Assembly (NCBI GenBank): GCA_035582835.1
Contig: JAYKAV010002930.1
Coordinates: 371,767 to 435,766, forward strand
From: Phoebastria nigripes
Lineage: Eukaryota > Chordata > Aves > Procellariiformes > Diomedeidae
Length of the DNA: 64,000 bases
Reading direction: 5' to 3'
Under the pieces are notes generated by a model, which was not told the origin of the DNA, did no database searches, and saw only the letters and a program-made list of their open reading frames with translations. Made by a program: the position numbers and the translations under genes. Positions 1 through 12,600 of the stretch are shown here, one piece after another. Positions within the stretch are counted from its first letter, which is position 1, and every line of letters starts with the position of its first letter.

Positions 1-3000
1 TTACGTAGTTATTTTGTCAGTCATTTAGATTTGTGGTTTGTTTTTTTTTTTAAAAAGAAATTTCAGCTATATAATTTCTTCTCCTCCCCCATCATCCGCT
101 TCCTCTCACTCTGTTTAGAGCCTGCCTGCAGACAAAAAGTAGATGAAACATTTAATGGATGGATGAAACACCTGGTGGTGGCTGTCCTCTGCTGCCCTCA
201 ACCCATGATCCCATTGCTCTTGCATCATGTGAAGAGGATAGAGGATGAGGCAGAAAAAAAAAAATTGTTCTTGAAGCTAACTGTCAGATACTTCTTATGC
301 AGTTTTGCCTTGAGAACTGCTGATTTCTGCAGCTTGGGTTACATCAGTGTGTGCTGAGCACTTTGCTTCTCAATCGAAAGATTTCCATTAGACCTCAGGA
401 GGGTTTGCAGTCAAGGTACATGGTACAGCCTGACTGAACAATATTAGTCTCCTGTTCTGTCAGCTCAGGCTATNGTCTAGATGGATGGCCTTTCTTTTTA
501 GCTCTCCCTACATTTGGGATTCCTGCTTTAAACAACAGGCTGAGCTTTTTGCCTCTGGTACCCGGGGAGAATGGTTAGTTGTCCAGAGGAGAAATAAAAT
601 GCTACACAAATTTATGAAATGACTGTATTACCACTCACAGTTGGTTATAAAGGGTAATGCATGGAGAGGTCTCTCTTCCCCCCAAACCTGTGCAAGTTTT
701 GGTCCCACTGGCACAGAGCTGACTGTCCGCTCCCATTGAGGTTCTGCCCCCAGCTGAATGCTTCTCGGGGGCCACTCTTGAGTGGGAACATTTTAAGACT
801 CCTGCCAAAATCAAGACTTCCATTTGATGTCTGCATGCTGNGTATTGTTCCTTGGCAACAAAGGGTCTCTAGAAACTTTGTATTTCTTCTCTTTTTCCCT
901 GATTTTGCATTGTTCCTTGGGAGAGCTTTCTTGTTTATTAATGGAAATGTGCCATACGATCTGTGCCTCCATTAGTGACCTTTCCAAAGTCATGTGAAGT
1001 TTGTGGGGTGTTTAAAAAAGCTATTTCATTTTATTTTCATATTTACAAGGAATGCCCATAACTTTTTTACTTAGATCTCAAAACATCTCAAGACAGAGCC
1101 CAACTATAGAGGGTAGGGGGAATTCTCTATGTCATACTAAGAGGGAGGGGGAGAGTTTGACACGAATACCTGAAGTGACTCACTCAAGGTTATACAGCAA
1201 GTCAGTAGCGAAATGTGAAGAAAATACTTGTTTCCTTGAAAGAGTGATGTTCACTTTTACTGTTGGCCTTAGTTTTGTGGTTTTTACAATGCAATTACTA
1301 AGAACCTTGCAGCATCAGTTAATTCCCTTTTTGTTAAAAGGCAGTGTGAATTCCTGAATAATAACTGTTGTTGGCTACACATGAAATTTTAAAATAGAAA
1401 ATTCCAGGAAATCATACATCCGGTATGAAATCTTGAAACATTCAGTAACTATACGATCAGTACAGAAGAGCAGAAAAAAAATCCAACTTGTTCTCAAACC
1501 CTCTTAATTTGTGGCAATGTGAAACCAGGCTGCTGTCAAATAACATCCTCGTTTCATAGCATTCTTCACAGTGCCTTTTTTGACTGAGGAGCTGCAGTCC
1601 AGCACTAGTCTTTATTATTTCTGCAATAATGGGACTCTGATAGGAGTACATTTCACGTCGGTGATTTACTGTCTCCATTACAGCGTGACCCAAAAGCTGT
1701 AATTCCTCTGCCAGGGGCTGGGTTTTGGAAGTGCTCCAGGGCCACGGCGCAGCTTCCAGGCCGGCTCTAATCCTGTGTATTTTTCACCTGGTTTGATCAT
1801 TTCTAGCTTGCGCGGAAAGTATCAGGAACATTTCATACAGAAATGGCCTTTGTTTCGGCAATGCTGATAAAGCTGCTGCTGCAACTGAAACGTGCACTGA
1901 GCTGTTACAGCCTTCATAAGTAATTTTTCTCTTGCTTGCACGGTGGATAGGGCCATTTCTTAAGTGTCAGACAGCAAATGAAAGTACCATGTGTTTGCTG
2001 TGCAACACTATTGGTTGGCACTGCTGGGTTAATGTTATTTCCTTTGGTTTCTGGCACAGTGCTTCATACACCACAAATAGCATCTTCTCCGTGTTTCAGT
2101 GGGTGGTCAGTGAGTTTGTCAGTCTAGACATAAACTGTCTAAACAAAATTATTCCATACAAGCTATAATTTCTTATAAAAGAAAACTGGAAAAGTTACAA
2201 TAAGTAACACAAAGTTACAAAGAAAAAGTTAAAATAGCCACGGAAGGACCATGCCACACAATAGGGCCATACTGTGGGCAGTACCTGAAGGCTCTGGAAA
2301 GCAATCAGGCGTAGGCATGTCTGAAGGCATCTGACTTCAGGATCTAATCCAGGGCAAAGGGGATGGCGAGTCTCTCACAACATGTGCCAGAAGACGGGGT
2401 GACAGCACAGCTGTCCCAGGCCCATGGGGGCTGGAGGCCACCCCGCAGCTTCTCCATTTACTCCATCCCCACAGGCCCCTGGGCAGCATAAGTGTATTAG
2501 CGTGATGGCAAAGGGACATGTGGGGAGGCATCAGGATACCACCTGGCCCTTGCAGACCTGTGGACTGAAAAAACCATGTCTGCTACATGGGATTTGAATT
2601 TTTGCATAAAGAGTAGTTGGTAGTCATTTGCACTTGGGTCCTGTGAAGCTCAGGTCCCTATTCTCGGTGGCCGCTTGCCCCTTCGCTGCCCCCAGCACCC
2701 CTGTAACAATTTCTCCATAACTGAGCATCTTGTTCCACTGGTACACATGTCCAGAGAGCAGTATGTACTAGCTCAGTTTTCAGTAATGGACAAAATAAAG
2801 TTCCTGTTGTTCTATACTCGTTTTGTACCACTTACTGAATTTTAATTTAGACTGAAATTAAAAGCCAGGGAAGTTTGAGGGCTGTGGAAAGTCTTTACAG
2901 TAGCTCAGTTCGGTGCCCATATGCACCTTGCTGTTTTACATCAACTACAGCTCCATTAAACGTCGTTCTGGGAGTTTGGCTTCTTTGCTTCGTACTGCGG

Positions 3001-6000
3001 GTGTTTGGCATATCTGATATCACATGTGGTATCTACACAGTTAAGGGGTATTAGTATGCTTTTTTATAGAAATTGCTGATCTTAGGACAGAGAAGATATA
3101 AACAGCTAGTAAGCAAACAGGTGCTTGATCTTTATACTGGAGGATGTTCATCAGCAGACCCAGGCGATGTGTCAGAACGTAATTTTCTCTTTGTCTGGTG
3201 TTATCCCCCTTAGTTGCTCCTGACATGGACTTTTTAGCCCTGTGGCTTTGGTCTAGCAGGTGTATGCCACCCCAGATAGGTTCTCCCTATGACTGTGTAC
3301 TGTATGTGATTCAAGCTAATTTATTTATTCTCTCGGGTTTTTTTTACACCGCGCCAGTCCTCAAGTATCAGCATGTGCCAGGGTTTGATGTTGCATTGAA
3401 CTGCTCCATCTAGGCATCAAATACTGCAAATAAGAGAAAGTACTTTAGTAATCTCGGTGGACTGTGACTTCTTGAAATCAATAGCTTCCTTTCAGCAGAG
3501 TTTAAACTGCTTTCTATTATGTGGGGCCTGACACAGTAACACAGAGATGCTTAAGACGCCGATGGGCTGATCTTTGAGCAGTGGGTAATGTAACAAGATA
3601 TCTTTCTGAGTACAGCGGACAAGAGAACACATGGTGCTTTATTTCGAAGAGAAAATCTATTGCTAAGGTTGACCCAAAAGCAATTAGTGGTTCATTTAAT
3701 TGAATCGGTGAATTCACCTGTGCAGTCTATTAAAATATTATATAGATATAATTTAGGCTCAATTTAGTACAGCTAGCTGAAGGGTTATAGAGATTTATAA
3801 CGGATTACCTTCTATCTACTGGCTGAGTGGATGCTTAATCTTAAGTGAAATACCAGAGCATCCTGATAGTTCAGCCAGAAATACCGCCTTGTGGCAAAGC
3901 TGGGCTTCTCCCACTAATGATACGGGTACACTCTTTCCAGAATCATTAAACTGTTGTATTTCTGGGCGTAACTGGGCACATATAAATAGGTCATTGTCCT
4001 AAATCCAAACAGCTGGATTTTTCACCATTTTCAAAGAAAAACTCAAATGATGTCTTGTGTAAATTGTGTAAGAAATAGTCTTTAGTAAATTGAACTGAAA
4101 GGGCTTTGGTTGTGCTGCTGAGACTCTCCTTTGTTTAAAAGGCATCTTCTATCACAACCAAAATCACTCCAGTATATAGTGCTTTTCTTCTCCCTGCCCC
4201 GCTGTCTGCTACTTCGGGCAGAGCTTTCCCACTATCAAAGAAGAAAGAAGACCTAGATGGCTGTAACATTTACTGAGGGCCTTGCTGTGCTAGAAGAAGT
4301 ACCCTTAGCTATGCCTTATGTCTACTTTGAAGGGCATCACTGGAAAACTCCAAGGGAATTTGTAACAGGATATTTATTACATACATTGTTGTGCGTACCC
4401 ACAAACTGTACTTCAAGTTCTGTTACATTTCCTTCCTAATGGAACATAATTCACAATAAATGGATGCCTTGATCCTCTCTGTATGTATTGAACACTGTGC
4501 AAGGTTCAGAATTTATTATAACTTTCTGTATTGATCTGCATTTCAGAGTCCTATAAAGAAAAAAAATGTACAGATCAGCTAGAATAGAAAAGATATTCAG
4601 CAAAGATATTCAGCATGTATGTTTACTAAAAACAGTTTTTGTAGGTTTACAAAGATTTGCAGTGGGAGCATTTCCCTCTTCTCTCACAGCTGACTCTCTC
4701 TCCTCTCACTCTTTCCGAGGTCAGTGTGTAACACAGTCCAAGGCCATCTTTCCACATGTGGCGTGACTATACTGGTATGGCACAGTACTGTGCTGGATTG
4801 TATAGCTTTGTGCTGCAGAGCCTTGGGTATGTGTGAATCATTCTAAGATCCTCACATGGGGAGCTTTACATAAATAGAAAGCATTTCTGTTTCATCTATC
4901 AAAAACCTGCTCAGGGCTGTAGGACCAAACACATCTTTTTTTGTGCTAAATCAGGTTGTCGTTTTTCTCTAGTCTTTCTAAGTGATGCTACAAGGATGTA
5001 GAAAAAAATAAATGGTAGAATTAAGCAGAGCTGGACCTCTCCAGCAGTGCGATAACCTTTTGTGCTATTAGAAGTGCCATGGCCCTTTGAGCTACTCTAC
5101 AAATCTTTTACTGGTAGATATGGAAAGTAGAGAAGGGAGAGAAAGAGTAGATAAAAACTATATTTGGCAGTGTGTCTGCTTCTACAAGTAGCTCATCAGA
5201 TGCATGCTAACTAGGTCAACTTTGGTAATAATCTGAACCAAACTGTTTATTTGTTTGTCTTGTAATAGTGCCTAGGCAGGAGCCACAACTGTGCATCTAC
5301 AGGTAATGTAGTAAGGGCAAAAAGGCTTAAAAAACAGTTAACCTAATTACACTGATTAGTATTGCTATGTGCTACTTATACATTTGTTACTTATACACAG
5401 GTCCAGCCACAATTTTTTCCTCTATATGATTTATGTTTGCTTGTTTTCTTCTAGATTCATAAAATAATTAATTTCAACTTGTTGGGTACTCATTAATGGT
5501 GCCTTGTGTCATAAGCGTGCTTGAAAATAGATGTTCTTTACATCTTTTCACCTCGGTGGAAAAGAGCTTCTTCAGTAGTTGCACATAATTTTCAATAGAG
5601 AAATAGTATTATTTTCATCTCTGTGTGGCATGTTTCTGCAATAGCCATGGGAAGTAAGCCCTGAAATCAAAACGAGTAACTGAGGATTAAATTGCTGTAT
5701 CTTTTTACTGTTAAAGAAATAACAAAACATAAATAACAAGTAATTGATGTTAAGTATATCTTCAGTGAATGATAACACACAAGACATGGGGCAACATCTG
5801 TGAGGTTCTTAGTATACTNTGTACTGGTTATATAAATTTTTAAAATGTTTAAGTAATCTGGGTAGGCAGTTGCATAGTTATTGTGTGAACATTCAGTGTT
5901 AAGGATTTGTATACTGCAGTGCATCTGTGCTAGAATGGGTTTGCCTGAATCGTCTCTGTCTTGTAATCATGGTCTCATCTCAGGTCAGCAGGTTATGTGG

Positions 6001-7454
6001 TCAGGGCAGCAAATGTTTAAAACCAGCTGAAGTTAAAAAAGACCTGTAAGTGATATTTTTGGAAGTCTTTCATTACAGAAATGCTTGTGGGTAGGGTGCC
6101 AGCAGAAGATTGCTGCATCGGATCTGAAAGCAATAATACTAATGTTGCTATTAGGTAATGATAATATTATATACTGTAATATTTATATGACTTTGCACTA
6201 GCTTATGTGCTGAAAATTAGAACAGTGCAAAGTAGTTGCATTGTACATTTGCCTTTTTTCTCCCCTCTTTGTTATAGGGAGAAAATTGAATTTTAGTCAT
6301 GACAACAAAGGCATATTTCATTATATAATCATTACACTCTCCAGGGATGGGTTTATAGCAGGCTCAAATACACAGGGAGGCAAAGTATAATGGCCTAATA
6401 TCAGAGAATATCGGTGTGCTGAGCCCCATGGGATGCGCACGGGAAGGAACATGTTCACAGTCATAGAAGTCAATCCATCTTGTTTTAGCACTGATGTGAT
6501 GCGAGCTGGTGGTAAATTTGCATGAGGTGACTTGCACAACCATCATTTGTGGAATGTTTTAGACAAAAATGCAGGTCTTCAACAAGGTGCCTTGTTAGGG
6601 TTTTCTGGTTTTTTTCTTTAATTCTTTCAGGATCTAGTATCCATTACTTATTATTCACAGAGTTAGAGAAGAATGGCGCTGAAGCTGCTAAAGTAGCACA
6701 ATCATATTCATGGATTTTTGTTCTTGTCATTCAGGATTGTGAGTGGGAGGCTATTAGCATTGCTGCATGAAGTTCCACAGAATATATAAAAATGTGAATA
6801 AAAGGTAATCACTAAACTGTTATTGACAGTGGTTACAATGTTTAAAGAGAAATATGGTCTTCTAATTGTTCCTTAGATTATAAGGATTACTCAAAATTGC
6901 AGCTATTCACCTAATATACCATGAATATTTTATTGAAGTAAGAGACAGTGAATATTGTGGTCAGATAGGAACCTTGTCTGAGTGATATGGTCTACAAGTA
7001 GCATTCAAATACATGAACTCTGGCTTTTGTACAGCTTTTCTACTAACTAAGGAAAGTGTGCATGCACGTGTGAGTTTTTTTACTTACTACCAAATTTTTG
7101 AAGGAGATGATGCTAACTGTTTGGTCAAGCTACTTTTTTAAAGGAGAGCTGGATGAAAGACCCATGTGACTAATACAATTATTTTAATGCATTTAAGCTA
7201 GTCTTTAGCTGAGTCCTGAGCATGTTATTACTTTGTCACAGGTGACAGTCGCTGCTCACTGCCAGCTTGTGAAATGTGGCTGCAATATTGATACAGGCTG
7301 GATAAGCACTAGCAGAGAAAGGATGTTCTCAAACAAGAAGGAAAAGGGAAAATGGGGGGAATAGAAAATCCGTTCTTGTACAGTGGATCACATACGGATC
7401 TAATGCAAGTAATTTTCAGATTATGCATCTTCCTTTTGTGTCCTTATGCTAGGT

Positions 7455-7464
7455 GGGGGGGGGG
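7455..7464. repeat. G10 mononucleotide run
   Basis: Ten consecutive G residues follow GGT in intronic DNA. Runs like this are prone to length error in sequencing and may be polymorphic. No coding or regulatory role is visible. Confidence 0.9.
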
Positions 7465-8883
7465 ACTTAAACGTTACATGTTTATCATTCTAATATGGTT
7501 GCAAAGACGGAAAAGGTACAGCTTAGTTCTGTGTGAAAACTAAGAAGTTGTTTTAATCGTGTGCAAGGTTTGTCCAGTTTCCACCAGTTTTCCCCCACTT
7601 CATGTTGGCGTAAACCCAAACAAGAAAACATACTTGAAAGGCCCTGCCTGGTTTGTAGCCTTGAAACTCCTCGTACGTATCCCTGATGCAAAACCCTCAG
7701 TACTCTTAAGAATAGCACTGACATATGTATCATGGTAGTTTTTAGGGAGCCCAGTCAGCAGCTCAGGCTCATATAATTGATCCTGGTTTGGTTAGAACTG
7801 AACACAGACTCATCCAAAAGGTTAGTAATGCCTTTTCTAATAATTCTGGTTTGANTTTTTTTTGGTAGCAAAACTCAAACCCAGATGTGCTTTGGTTCCC
7901 ACCTCTTCCCCAAACTCTTACAATAAAACTCTTTCCCACTTTCTCCTCACACCTCTCAGGAGAACCCTCTCTGTCCCACCTCTGTTTTCCTTTCTTTCTT
8001 TTTTATGACACAATCTTGTGATTTACAGACATCTTTTTTTCCAGAAATACCATTTTTCAAACTCTTATCATTGTTTCTATCTGAAAAGGTTGCCTTTGAA
8101 CAACCTGAGGCTGCTCCCTGTTCTCTGTCCCTGGGATACCATCTTGCTTTGCTCAGCTCAGTACGACTTCTTCCACTGACTTCAAGGGCCAGACGTTAAC
8201 TCTTGTCCCTGCCGACCCAGGGAAAGGCGGTTTGAAGTGTCTCAGTGCCTCCGGAGCAATACTCCCTGGTACAGCACAAACATGATGCTGCCATGTGTCC
8301 TTTTCATTCACTCTGTGCTACCGTAGAAGAAAGGAAGCCAAATTCCTCACTGCCATGTAAATATTCTATTAGACACTGCAGTGAGGCTTTGAAATGTTAA
8401 TACCCCCTCTAACGCAGCCAGCTGACAGAGAGTGCTGGTTTTGTTTCAGTTGTGACTCAGGCTGTCGCAACAGGTCCTGGCAGAATTAAAACAGCTGTGA
8501 GCAGCCTGCAGGTTCCTGGGTAGTAAGGGCATGTGCTGCGTTTTACGGCTACCATTTTGGGATCACTTTAACTGGTGTTTTAGAAGGAAGAAAGCTACTT
8601 GGGGGGCGACTTTGAGGGACGGTGGCTGTTTTGGAGAGCAACGGCAGAGCCCCGTGCTATGCTCATGGATGCCAGCTGCCAGCTTGCCTGTCAGCCCACA
8701 GTGGCAAGGTGCAAAATGGCCGACTTGTGGCAGGCTCTCAGCTGATGTAGGCCTGGTTGCNGAGGCGGGGGAGCACGCACGCTGCTCCTCGGCCTGCAGC
8801 AGGGGTGGACGGGCTCCTGCCACCTCTCACCACTGCGGGGGAAGGAAGGAGGCTGGAGAGGGGCGGTTTTCCACCTTGGACCG

Positions 8884-8975
8884 AAGGGATGCGTGGTCCT
8901 CTGGCGAAGNGATGCTTGGTCCCCTGGCAAAGGGAGACTTGGTCTCCTGATGAAGGGACACTTGGTCTCCTGGCG
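8884..8975. repeat. 23-nt minisatellite, four copies
   Basis: Four head-to-tail units of exactly 23 nt lie at 8884-8906, 8907-8929, 8930-8952 and 8953-8975. The unit is about AAGGGAYRCTTGGTCYCCTG plus three more bases (usually GCG, GCA or ATG). Copies differ from each other at a few positions, and one copy carries an N at 8910. A purine-rich AGGAGACAGGAG-type decay zone follows to about 9010. The array sits about 470 bp upstream of a CNTNAP2 coding exon. Because 23 is not a multiple of three, the array is read in all frames, which explains the unusually long overlapping ORFs on both strands here. I do not regard those ORFs as genes. Confidence 0.9.
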
Positions 8976-9444
8976 AGGAGACAGGAGGGGGACAGGAGTG
9001 AACAGGAGTGGTCCCAGTCCACTGAGAGGGGCTAGAGGGTGACGGGCCAGGGTGAAGGAAGGGGCATCTCTCGCAGCAGCAGCTTCAGCTGGGAGGAGAG
9101 ACCCTGGCGATGACTGTCCCTCTACCTTTGCTTTCGGCACCTCTTCTTGGGGAAAAGATTTTTTTTCCCTGGTCTTTTGTTCTCTGATGACTCCTTCATG
9201 CCAGCCTTTCATTTTAATGATAGCATAGCAGTGAAACCGAGTCACATCAAGGCCTGAAGGTTTCCAGCTTTAATGTGTAATGAAATTTAAAGAAACCTGG
9301 CAGGGTCTGACACGTTCTCAGTCTCCNGAGAGAGGGACTTGGGAACTGAGCTCTGGGAATCAAGTGTTCAGACCAACTGTGCTTTCCAAAGCAACGAATT
9401 GTTTTGATTAATATTTTTTTTTTCCCCTCCTTAATTTCCCATAG

Positions 9445-9675
9445 AAATTGGCAAGATTGACCAAGATATATATAAATACAACACTCCAGGATTCACTGGC
9501 TGCCTATCGAGAGTACAGTTCAACCAGATTGCTCCACTCAAAGCAGCTCTGAGACCTACCAACGCTTCCTCTCACGTCCACATCCAAGGAGAACTGGTGG
9601 AATCCAACTGCGGAGCATCTCCACTCACCATCCCACCAATGTCGGCCGCTACTGACCCGTGGCACTTAGACTCAG
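9445..9675 (+). CDS. CNTNAP2: CNTNAP2 exon 22: end of laminin-G4 domain and start of stalk
   Basis: This internal coding exon of 231 nt encodes residues 2-77 of the 167-residue C-terminal part; residue 1, a Glu, is split with the previous exon. The translation contains [25 protein letters not shown] and [16 protein letters not shown], which I recognise as the end of the fourth laminin-G domain of Caspr2, a neurexin-superfamily adhesion molecule. Cys20 and Cys56 are the expected laminin-G disulfide pair. An N-glycosylation sequon (NAS) is at residue 40. The acceptor is CCCATAG before 9445 and the donor is CTCAG/GTAAG after 9675; both flanking introns are phase 1. Caspr2 works with contactin-2 to cluster Kv1 potassium channels at juxtaparanodes of myelinated axons, with this domain outside the cell. 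Compared with the mammalian protein as I remember it, the sequence after ATDPWHLD lacks a short three-residue repeat. The frame has no N or stop. Confidence 0.97.
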
Positions 9676-12600
9676 GTAAGCTGGGGTTCATGCCACATTA
9701 GCTCAGTAGAGCAGTTCAGAGAAGAAGTACATCCACCGTCCTCTNTAAGGAAAAACAAAACTGAGTGGATGTGATTGATAGATGACTGTAGGACTATAAT
9801 CACTGTAGGAAATGCAAAGCTGGAATGACAGAGATTTGCCACCACTTCTAAATGCAGTTACAGGATATTTTCTTTGCCTTTTTTTTTAATATTCTGCTTT
9901 ATTTTTCTTTTCCATAAGTCTTACACTGTTTGAATGTTGAGTTTTGACCTAGCTGCTGTGATAGCACTTTCTCTGTAGTATTGGGTATGTAGTCAGCAAA
10001 AGGTTGCAAGTACAGATGAATAAGGTACAGTAGCATTTCTTATGCTGTATTCCTAATAAGTGAGTATATTGTAGTCAGCTTCATACAAAAAAAGTAAATC
10101 TAATTTTAGGCATAAATATATTTATATAAAGTGCTGATTTGTTTTCTGAAATGTCTGCTTTCCTTAGGCCATGTTTAATGGGAAATCCCATTAGTCATGA
10201 CGGCATTTATCTCATGCTCAAAATGCTGGAAAGCCAAAACAATTTGCTGATTCCAGCAATCTCATCCTGCTTTGTGACTGACAGTCTTTGAAAGCATATG
10301 TTGTGCCTACCTTTAGAGGGTTTTTTTCTGTCTTGCTTCTTGAGTGTCAGGTAAATACTTTAAAAAAAAAAACTGTTCCCTTTGGATTTGTAGGGTCAGG
10401 TGTACATTGCCCCTCTCTTGTATTTTGTCCTCATTCTGATTTCACTTGTAGCGGTGTAAATTAGAACCTGTCCTGNCAAAGTTGATGGGTTTACAGTGGT
10501 ATAAAATTAAAATGCTAGAGGAAAAACTGGGTCCATAATGATTTTGATACCGATTAGTCTTTGCCTATTGTGTTTGGGGATGCATCCATCTGCCAGTTTT
10601 TATATGAGAGGGGACAGGTATATATGTCTGTCTTAGAAGCATGTGCCAAGGTCATACCTTTGGGGTTTGGATTTTTTTTTCTTGCAATGTCAAGGAAATC
10701 CTTGCAGCATTTCCTTTCAGCTCTTCTTCAGTAGAGAAATATGGCAGATGTTTGTAAGGAGAGGCAGATATGCCAGGGCTGAGGGTCCCAAACATTGATA
10801 CAAGCAGTATCATGCTCTAAAACCTGGCATTCCCTCCTCCCTGCCATGCCATTGTAAGATTTCAGTACGTCTCTTCCCTGTTTATAACATGCAATCTCCT
10901 GCTTTAATTTTTTCATCACAAATTAGTAGTCCCTTTCTTCTCTGAAATTATTAGGTCAGTTTGTACCTGAAGGTTATGTTCTGTGCTCCTCTTTCTATAA
11001 AAGCACATTTCCTGAAGGATACCTCACTGGCTCATGTCTTTAAAAAGTGTGCCATAAACTTCTTGAGGATGCACTGCTGCTGGAATCTTGTGCAGTTAAT
11101 GGGTTTTGGTTGTTAATTTTGGTTGTTTTCTTTTTCCTACACTTAATTTGACTGCAAGCTAGTAAAAGACTATGGTGGGATTTACTCAAGATATTTGAAC
11201 TGTTCCTAATAGTTCCTGATGTTAAAAGAAGGAGGTCCTGTTTGTCCTTGCCACGTGCTACTATGCTTGTCCTTGTGTTGGCTCAGTCTCGTCTTGAAAA
11301 CTTTTGCTGAGTTGATTCAACTTTGTTGACCTGACAGATTACAAACTTACACATTTTCTTCTGGATTAATTGTAGTACTCGGTCATGGAGCCAGCATGAA
11401 GGATATCAGGGAACATACAGCATACAATTAGGTTGGCTCAAGCTGTCTGTTAACTTCTGCCCAGTAAAAAAAAATCTCATTGCCATAGCCAGACTTGACT
11501 TGACTGTTTCAAGTCATGGGCAGACAGAATGCTAGTGACCCACCTTCATTTTTGGTGATGATAAGCTTTAGTAAGACTGGGAGACAGGGACCCCTCCTCT
11601 TGTCCTGTCCAGTGCTCCGCAGCAGTAGAGGGAAAAGATCATATTGCTTTAAAGACTTGTAGTGAGGGACTGCTGTACACTGAAGGGAGCAACAATGTCA
11701 AGTGAGTTACAGTAGAAAGAAGTTTCACAGCAAGGGAGTGGTGTTTCACCAGGGCAGGAGTGAAAGGACATTCAGGTGTGGGTGAAAAATTCCTGACTTT
11801 CACTCTGGGTGACATTTCCATGATACAAAGAGGAGGTATCGCAGCAACTCATTTATCAGTATCAGGTAAGAACTCAGTCTTTGTAAAAGTATCTCTGGTG
11901 GTCTGACACAGCTAGCTCTGTTACAGTCTCAGGAAAAATAGATGCTGTGTAACCTTTCACGCAGATGATCTTGATGACTGGTAAATGAAAATGTTTGAGT
12001 TTAGTGTTACTTTGCATTAGCAAATTGACAGTTTTCACTGAGGATTTTTTTATGTTTCCCAAACTCTACTAGAAGATTTTATAACACAAATTGTGTTGAA
12101 AGAGAAAATGGAAAAATCAGAGGTACAAGTAATGGTTCCCATTGACTCCAGAGCTGGCATAGTCTCGGTACTCTCAGTGTGAATTTACTCCTTCACTAAA
12201 CTGGCTGAAGGGGCGAAGACAAAAAGCTCTTTTGAAATTCACAGAAACACTTGTAGTGGTGCTAAAGCAAAAGCCACACACGCTCTGCCACAAAGAAATG
12301 GTTGCAAAGAACATAGCTTTGAAAGCAACAGTTACTGTCTACAGGGTTTCTCCTTTCAAACATGTTTTTATCTGTAATTTTTATTGTTATGTCACCTATT
12401 TCATTTTAAATAGATCTTAACAAAACATGAGAGTTGAGGACAGGTGGTTTGTAGTGAAAAGAAAAAATCAGGAAAAATTTTGTGGGAAGTATCATATGGT
12501 TTAAATCTCATTCAGTGACATACTCTGCACTCATCGTGATTCATATTTTTAGTTAAGTGTAGATTTGTAGCTTAGCTTCTCAAATACTGTGGAATTGAAT

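Larger units (their letters stand above)
1..9444 (+). other. CNTNAP2: CNTNAP2 intron 21, 3' part (no exon seen)
   Basis: This stretch lies upstream of the first recognisable exon on the gene's strand, so I read it as the 3' part of the preceding intron. I looked for the rest of the fourth laminin-G domain, which the previous exon should encode, and did not find it here; that exon must lie before position 1. The ORFs present are short, overlap each other in several frames and match nothing I know. The visible landmarks are a G10 run at 7455-7464, a GC-richer patch at about 8530-9060 with a 23-nt minisatellite, and the lariat and acceptor region of the next exon. That region has a TTGATTAAT branch-like motif at 9404-9412, then a long T/C tract ending in AG at 9443-9444. 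Confidence 0.85.

Noticed and set aside
8691..9245. 184-residue minus-strand ORF, with overlapping plus-strand ORFs at 8531-8950 and 8757-9035
   Set aside because: It is produced by the 23-nt minisatellite and a GC-richer patch that lowers stop density on both strands. The translation is repeat-derived and matches no family.
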